Source: Betaproteobacteria bacterium (GTDB taxonomy: Bacteria > Pseudomonadota > Gammaproteobacteria > Burkholderiales > Burkholderiaceae_E). From it: a stretch of 17,884 nt of DNA. Within the stretch, counting starts at the first letter, position 1; each line of letters begins with the position of its first letter. This document shows positions 14,404 to 17,884 of the stretch, piece by piece. Both the position numbers and the translations under genes were made by a program. A model generated the notes under the pieces. That model saw only the letters and a list, made by a program, of their open reading frames with translations. It was not told the DNA's origin and did not search any database. The stretch is taken from assembly GCA_009925965.1 (NCBI GenBank), contig RFPW01000028.1, positions 1 through 17,884 of the forward strand, given 5' to 3'.

Positions 14404-15825
14404 TCAGAATTTGCACTCGAAATAACGTCGAATCCGCGTATTGATCGCCCCAATCAGGCTTTCTTTTGTCGCTGTCGGGACTGCCTGGTTGGCCACGCCG
14501 CTCAGATACGCTTCATTGCGAGCCTGGAAGTCGAAGGCTTGCCGTGCGAGCAACTCGGTACATTCCGGGTGATTTTGCAGAACGGGCTGCATGGCCTCCT
14601 TGGGGATTTCCGCCAAGATCACTTGGCTCAATGCTTGTACGCTCGCATTGCGCCCCTCACCCAGCATCAGGGCCATTTCACCAAACGAATCCCCCGCCTT
14701 AAGTTCGGCCATTTTCTTTGGTGGGCCATCAGGTTGGTTTAACAACACCGCGACGCGTCCACTCAAAATCACGAACATCGACGATCCCGGATCCCCTTGG
14801 CGGACGATCAGTTCGGGCTCACCGTACAGGTGTCGCTGATAAGCGCCCACGATCCCAATGCGAGCCTCCTCGGGCAGCATCCGGAACATCTCGGAGCCGT
14901 TAAGCACCGCCAACAGTTGTTCACGTTCAAGCGCTGAATCAACCGCGGGCATGGCCGGCAAGTAATCAGCCCTTTTCGCAACCAAAAGTCGATCAACCGC
15001 AAACGGCAAATGCGCGCGAGCGAATGCGTTCCAAAGGGCGCCTCCCACTTCATCACGGCGCAAGATGTAAACATTGGGGTTCTCGTGCCAAAAAATCGCT
15101 TCATAAGCGACGCCTTTGTCTACAAAATTCTTGAACAACACCATCGGGGACGGCGTTTTCAGAACGCTGGGCACCGAGTGCATGGCAGCCATTGCGACTT
15201 CACGCACCCGAGAAGGCGGCGCCTCAATATCCATGACAAACGGGATGTGATGACGGGTGTTGTTATTAGGCAGATCGAGGTTAATCAGGCGCATTCCAGA
15301 AATCTTGGAATTGGGCAGAACGATTAAATTGCCCTCGTAATTACGCAAGGTGACTGAACGCCAACTCGTTTCGACCACGTTGCCCCAGATGCCGTCGACC
15401 TGCACGCTATCGCCCGTCTTGAAGGGTTTCGAGAAAGACAAGGCCAGACCGCTAATCACTTCGGAAAGTGTTGACTGCGCCGCGTAACCGAGGATTACCG
15501 CGAAGATCCCCGAGGTTGCCAACAGCGCAGTGATATCCCGTTGAAAAACAAGAGACAGAATCAGCAGCAGCGCAGTCAGATGAATCATCCCCTGACCGAG
15601 CAAAATCAGAATCTTCGGAATACTGGTCCTGCCCGGTGCGGGTTTAAACCATAACCAACGCTTCAGACCCGCAACGACTAGAAATGAACCCGACACAATG
15701 GCCGCGCTCAAAATCCATTGGCGAACTATCTCGGCTGCGGTCGTTGAGAGATAGGCGCTGAGATCAATCCAGAAATAGGTTGAAAACAGGGCAACGGCCA
15801 CGAAAGCTAAAAATTGGAATTGCAT
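14404..15825 (-). CDS. MscS-type channel fused to a cyclic-nucleotide-binding domain
   Basis: The 473-residue inner-membrane protein combines a small-conductance mechanosensitive channel core with a CRP-like sensor. Hydrophobic helices lie at about residues 5-25, 35-55, 70-95 and 100-130. The last is the pore helix, running from LLATSGIFAVILGYAAQSTL into the MscS beta-domain, with GDSVQVDGIWGNVVETSWR (138-156) and LIVLPNSKISG (167-177). A vestibule-like domain follows to about 290. The cNMP domain spans about 310-430, with VRQGDPGSSMFVILSGRVAV (341-360) and the phosphate-binding cassette FGEMALMLGEGRNASVQA (381-398). Glu383, Arg392 and Ala394-Ser395 are the residues needed to hold a cyclic nucleotide, so binding is plausible. 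Such fusions (bCNG type) open with cAMP rather than, or in addition to, tension. AGAAGG lies unusually close (2 bases) to the ATG. The gene diverges from the hydrolase gene. Confidence 0.93.
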   Translation of the reverse strand: MQFQFLAFVAVALFSTYFWIDLSAYLSTTAAEIVRQWILSAAIVSGSFLVVAGLKRWLWFKPAPGRTSIPKILILLGQGMIHLTALLLILSLVFQRDITALLATSGIFAVILGYAAQSTLSEVISGLALSFSKPFKTGDSVQVDGIWGNVVETSWRSVTLRNYEGNLIVLPNSKISGMRLINLDLPNNNTRHHIPFVMDIEAPPSRVREVAMAAMHSVPSVLKTPSPMVLFKNFVDKGVAYEAIFWHENPNVYILRRDEVGGALWNAFARAHLPFAVDRLLVAKRADYLPAMPAVDSALEREQLLAVLNGSEMFRMLPEEARIGIVGAYQRHLYGEPELIVRQGDPGSSMFVILSGRVAVLLNQPDGPPKKMAELKAGDSFGEMALMLGEGRNASVQALSQVILAEIPKEAMQPVLQNHPECTELLARQAFDFQARNEAYLSGVANQAVPTATKESLIGAINTRIRRYFECKF

Positions 15826-15860
15826 TGCCTTCTCGTTGACTTCGATACACTACGGCCGCC

Positions 15861-16820
15861 ATGTTAATCCCTCCTCCCTCGTCGCCTCCACCGTCGCCCC
15901 CGCATTCACCACCACCCTCGCCACCCCAGCGCAACCGCTTGCGGCTTGGCCTTGGGGCTGCTGCGCTCGGCGCGCTGACGACCCTCTTGCAGGCCTGTTC
16001 GCCCCTCAACCTGGTTAACGTCACCTCGTTGGGCGGCGCTGGTGAGCGTCGCACAGGGATTAGCTTTGGACCACTGCCCCGACACCAACTTGATATTTAT
16101 CGGCCATCTGGGCCAGTACCGCCTCAGGGGTGGCCCACCGTGCTTTTTATCTACGGAGGCACATGGAACCGGGGCGAGCGGGCCGATTACCGATTTGTCG
16201 GTGAGGCTCTTGCCTCAGAGGGCTTGTTTACTGTGATCGCGGACTATCGCCTTTATCCCGAAGTACGTTGGCCGGATTTTTTGCACGACTGCGCGCTTGC
16301 CCTGCGCTGGGTGATCGACCGGGGCCACAAAGGGGATTTACCCGATGGCCTGCCCATCGATCCGGCCAAAATCTATGTCATGGGGCATAGCGCGGGCGCC
16401 TATAACGCAGCCATGTTGGCGCTGGACCCACGCTGGCTGGCACCGCACGCCCTTAAGCCCACAAAGCTGGCGGGTTGGATTGGGCTCGCCGGCCCCTATG
16501 ATTTTCTGCCTGTCACGGAACACGACGCCAAACCGGTCTTTTTTCATCCGAACTACCCGGCCGGTACCCAACCAATCGAGCTCGCTACGGCGGGCGCTCC
16601 AAGAACCTTTTTGGGCGCGGCCCGAAACGACCCCCTCGTGAACCCGACACGCAGCACAGTTGGGCTCGGGGCCAAACTGCAAGCGCTCGGTGTGCCGACC
16701 ACCGTCCAGGTCTATGACGGGGTCGATCACTTCACATTGATTGGTTCGCTTGCCAGACCGCTGCGCTGGATGGCGCCGGTGCTTAAGGACGTCAGTCGTT
16801 TCGTTCGAACACAGACCTGA
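15861..16820 (+). CDS. Alpha/beta-hydrolase (carboxylesterase type), probable lipoprotein with proline-rich N-terminus
   Basis: The 319-residue product is an esterase-type alpha/beta-hydrolase. The oxyanion segment is LFIYGGTWNRGE (95-106), the nucleophile Ser177 in GHSAGA, the acid probably Asp257 in ARNDPLV and the base His290 in GVDHFTL. These match the BD-FAE/arylformamidase-like carboxylesterases; the natural ester is unknown. Residues 4-22 are almost only Pro and Ser. They are followed by a basic RNRLR and a hydrophobic stretch ending LLQAC (Cys46), a passable lipobox, so the enzyme may be a lipoprotein on the periplasmic side. A start within the Pro-rich stretch is not available; a TTG at codon 27, just before the hydrophobic stretch, would give a more ordinary leader but has no evident ribosome site. 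The gene diverges from the channel gene and ends 12 bases before the OmpA-type gene's stop. Confidence 0.87.
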   Translation: MLIPPPSSPPPSPPHSPPPSPPQRNRLRLGLGAAALGALTTLLQACSPLNLVNVTSLGGAGERRTGISFGPLPRHQLDIYRPSGPVPPQGWPTVLFIYGGTWNRGERADYRFVGEALASEGLFTVIADYRLYPEVRWPDFLHDCALALRWVIDRGHKGDLPDGLPIDPAKIYVMGHSAGAYNAAMLALDPRWLAPHALKPTKLAGWIGLAGPYDFLPVTEHDAKPVFFHPNYPAGTQPIELATAGAPRTFLGAARNDPLVNPTRSTVGLGAKLQALGVPTTVQVYDGVDHFTLIGSLARPLRWMAPVLKDVSRFVRTQT

Positions 16821-16832
16821 TCCGAGCGCTGA

Positions 16833-17528
16833 TCAGAGTGCCCGGGCCCGAAGACGCACTCGCCGGTTGGCCGCCGACTTGGGTTCAAACGGGTACAGCA
16901 ACTCGCTAAATCCTTTGCCGACTGGATTCATACGATCGGCCGCCACGCCCGCTGATGTGAGATAGACGACCACAGACTGGGCCCTGCGCATGGACAAGAT
17001 GTCGTTATTCGCTTTGCTACCGACCCCGTCCGTGTGCCCCTCCACGTCGAAGCGCGCAGACTTTAATCGGGGTGAATTCAAGGCCAATGCCACCTGGTTT
17101 AAAAGCGGGTAGCTTTCTTCCAGGATGACCGACGAATTGAACTCGTACTGGATCTGCAAATCCAGAAACCAGGGGTCAGGCGGCGTCGGTTGCCCCGGGT
17201 TAGTTGTCGAGGCTTGAACCCCCCGGGCTCGGTCTGGATTTGCCAGCAGTGCTTTGACGATATCGTCCGCGGCCATCGCAGCCGTGGGCTCTTTAGCGTT
17301 CGAGGTTCCGGCGGCGGCCGTGTTGCTAGGCTGACCCGATGGCGGGGGTGCAGGCGCTTGCAGAGGCCCCTGCGCTGGACCGATCGCCGTCGCGCTGGGC
17401 CCTCGCGGGACCTCCCGAAACATCTGGGCCGAAGCAACAGGGCCGAGGAGGCCTGCACCGAGCATTAATGTGGATGTGACCCAAACGAGGATGGCTTTAC
17501 TTTCCCCGGACCAACCGGTTTTCGTCAT
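16833..17528 (-). CDS. OmpA-C-domain periplasmic/outer-membrane protein
   Basis: The start used is ATG at 17526-17528, giving 231 residues; GGAAC lies a few bases upstream. A signal peptide follows: basic/polar residues MTKTGWSGESK, then a hydrophobic stretch ending near GPVASAQ. Next is a Pro/Ala/Thr-rich linker (about 38-85) and a C-terminal OmpA domain from about residue 120. Peptidoglycan-binding signatures are visible: FDVEGHTDGVGSKANNDILS with the essential Asp, then MRRAQSVVVYL and the closing NRRVRLRAR. Such domains bind diaminopimelate in the cell wall. The frame stays open for another 85 codons upstream, but that part lies inside the MORN gene in another frame and has no protein-like features, so I exclude it. 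The start overlaps the MORN gene's end by 32 bases, suggesting coupled translation. Confidence 0.85.
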   Translation of the reverse strand: MTKTGWSGESKAILVWVTSTLMLGAGLLGPVASAQMFREVPRGPSATAIGPAQGPLQAPAPPPSGQPSNTAAAGTSNAKEPTAAMAADDIVKALLANPDRARGVQASTTNPGQPTPPDPWFLDLQIQYEFNSSVILEESYPLLNQVALALNSPRLKSARFDVEGHTDGVGSKANNDILSMRRAQSVVVYLTSAGVAADRMNPVGKGFSELLYPFEPKSAANRRVRLRARAL

Positions 17529-17884
17529 AGGTTCCGGCCTGCAAAACCTGTCCACTGGCAGAATAGACCGAACCCACTCCATTCCATTTATCATCTTTGT
17601 ATTCACCAATATAACGAGTTCCGTCCAGAAGCATAAACACGCCCTGCCCGCTTCGTTTACCGTCTTTGAGTTCACCGACATAACGACGACCATCGGAAAA
17701 GAGATAGCTCCCCTGCCCATGGTATTTCCCATCCTTGAATTCTCCGACATATTTGGATCCGTCGGGAAGATCCACGCCGCCAAAACAATCAGTCCAGGCC
17801 AGAACGGGCCCCTGACACGCGATCATCGGGCCCGAGCGCTTGAGTGGCGCACCATCGTTAGGGCTACCGGTGGGAGCATTGGGG
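17497..17884 (-). CDS. MORN-repeat protein, 5' end beyond right edge
   Basis: The frame is open from the window's right edge to TAA at 17497-17499. It contains an ATG at 17824-17826, but the coding sequence very probably begins further upstream outside the window. The Cys-containing segment CQGPVLAWTDCFGG, just after that ATG, is usually preceded in such proteins by a leader and linker. Three MORN repeats are clear: KYVGEFKDGKYHGQGSY, RYVGELKDGKRSGQGVF and RYIGEYKDDKWNGVGSV. A fourth, degenerate one (LQAGTYDENRLVRGK) closes the protein. In bacteria these hairpin repeats occur in periplasmic or surface proteins; the function here is unknown. The two cysteines suggest a disulfide in an exported protein. 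The 3' end overlaps the OmpA-type gene, so the two probably form an envelope-related operon. Confidence 0.85.
   Translation of the reverse strand, partial: PNAPTGSPNDGAPLKRSGPMIACQGPVLAWTDCFGGVDLPDGSKYVGEFKDGKYHGQGSYLFSDGRRYVGELKDGKRSGQGVFMLLDGTRYIGEYKDDKWNGVGSVYSASGQVLQAGTYDENRLVRGK

Noticed and set aside
14389..14410. Direct repeat ATCAGAAT twice between the Bug-type and channel genes
   Set aside because: Eight bases with a six-base gap, partly within the channel gene's stop; no hairpin or U run makes it a terminator and nothing marks it as an insertion footprint.
17529..17783. N-terminal extension of the OmpA-type protein to 316 residues
   Set aside because: It lies in an alternative frame of the MORN repeats, is Met-rich and repetitive without domain features, and would put the signal peptide in the middle of the protein.

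Overview
The window reads as a piece of GC-rich proteobacterial chromosome, most likely a betaproteobacterium of the Burkholderiales type. The clue is a Bug/TctC-family solute-binding protein, a family greatly expanded in that group, together with the general character of the HAD dehalogenase, chromate transporter and RND genes. This placement is inferred from family content, not from a marker gene. Coding density is very high and no stretch longer than about 160 bases lacks a gene. I see no rRNA, tRNA, CRISPR array, insertion sequence, integrase or attachment site.

Left part (1-2528). A di-haem cytochrome c peroxidase/MauG-type lipoprotein gene runs off the left edge. It has a sigma70-like promoter with a good Fur box between its -35 and -10 elements. 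Next is an unrecognised 111-codon gene whose ribosome-binding region is a run of ten G. A rightward type II haloacid dehalogenase gene follows. Its 3' end overlaps, tail to tail, a cobalamin/siderophore-type binding protein gene that encodes no export signal.

Metal part (2596-9591). A chromate transporter gene (chrA) runs rightward and meets, tail to tail, a leftward tripartite heavy-metal RND efflux operon in the order adaptor, inner-membrane pump, outer-membrane factor. The three genes overlap one another by 4 and 11 bases.

Upstream of the RND genes on the same strand (9658-13363) lie, in transcription order, a D-cysteine desulfhydrase-family PLP enzyme, a 59-codon two-helix membrane protein, an S9 prolyl-oligopeptidase-family peptidase and a PsiE-family membrane protein. 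The junctions are an ATGA overlap, 18 bases, 2 bases and 66 bases. The seven genes from 13363 down to 3958 could therefore be one long transcription unit. The function linking them is not known; sulfur or thiol chemistry beside metal efflux is a hypothesis only.

Right part (13390-17884). A Bug/TctC solute-binding protein gene diverges from the desulfhydrase gene. Then come a leftward MscS channel fused to a cyclic-nucleotide-binding domain, a rightward alpha/beta-hydrolase with a proline-rich N-terminus and a lipobox-like site, a leftward OmpA-domain periplasmic protein, and a MORN-repeat protein gene. The MORN gene overlaps the OmpA gene in another frame and its 5' end lies beyond the right edge.

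Nothing here is clearly a new defence or mobile system. The features most worth a second look are the G10 tract at a ribosome-binding site, the leaderless binding protein, the seven-gene leftward run with its small membrane protein, and the RND pump whose proton-relay helix differs from canonical CzcA.
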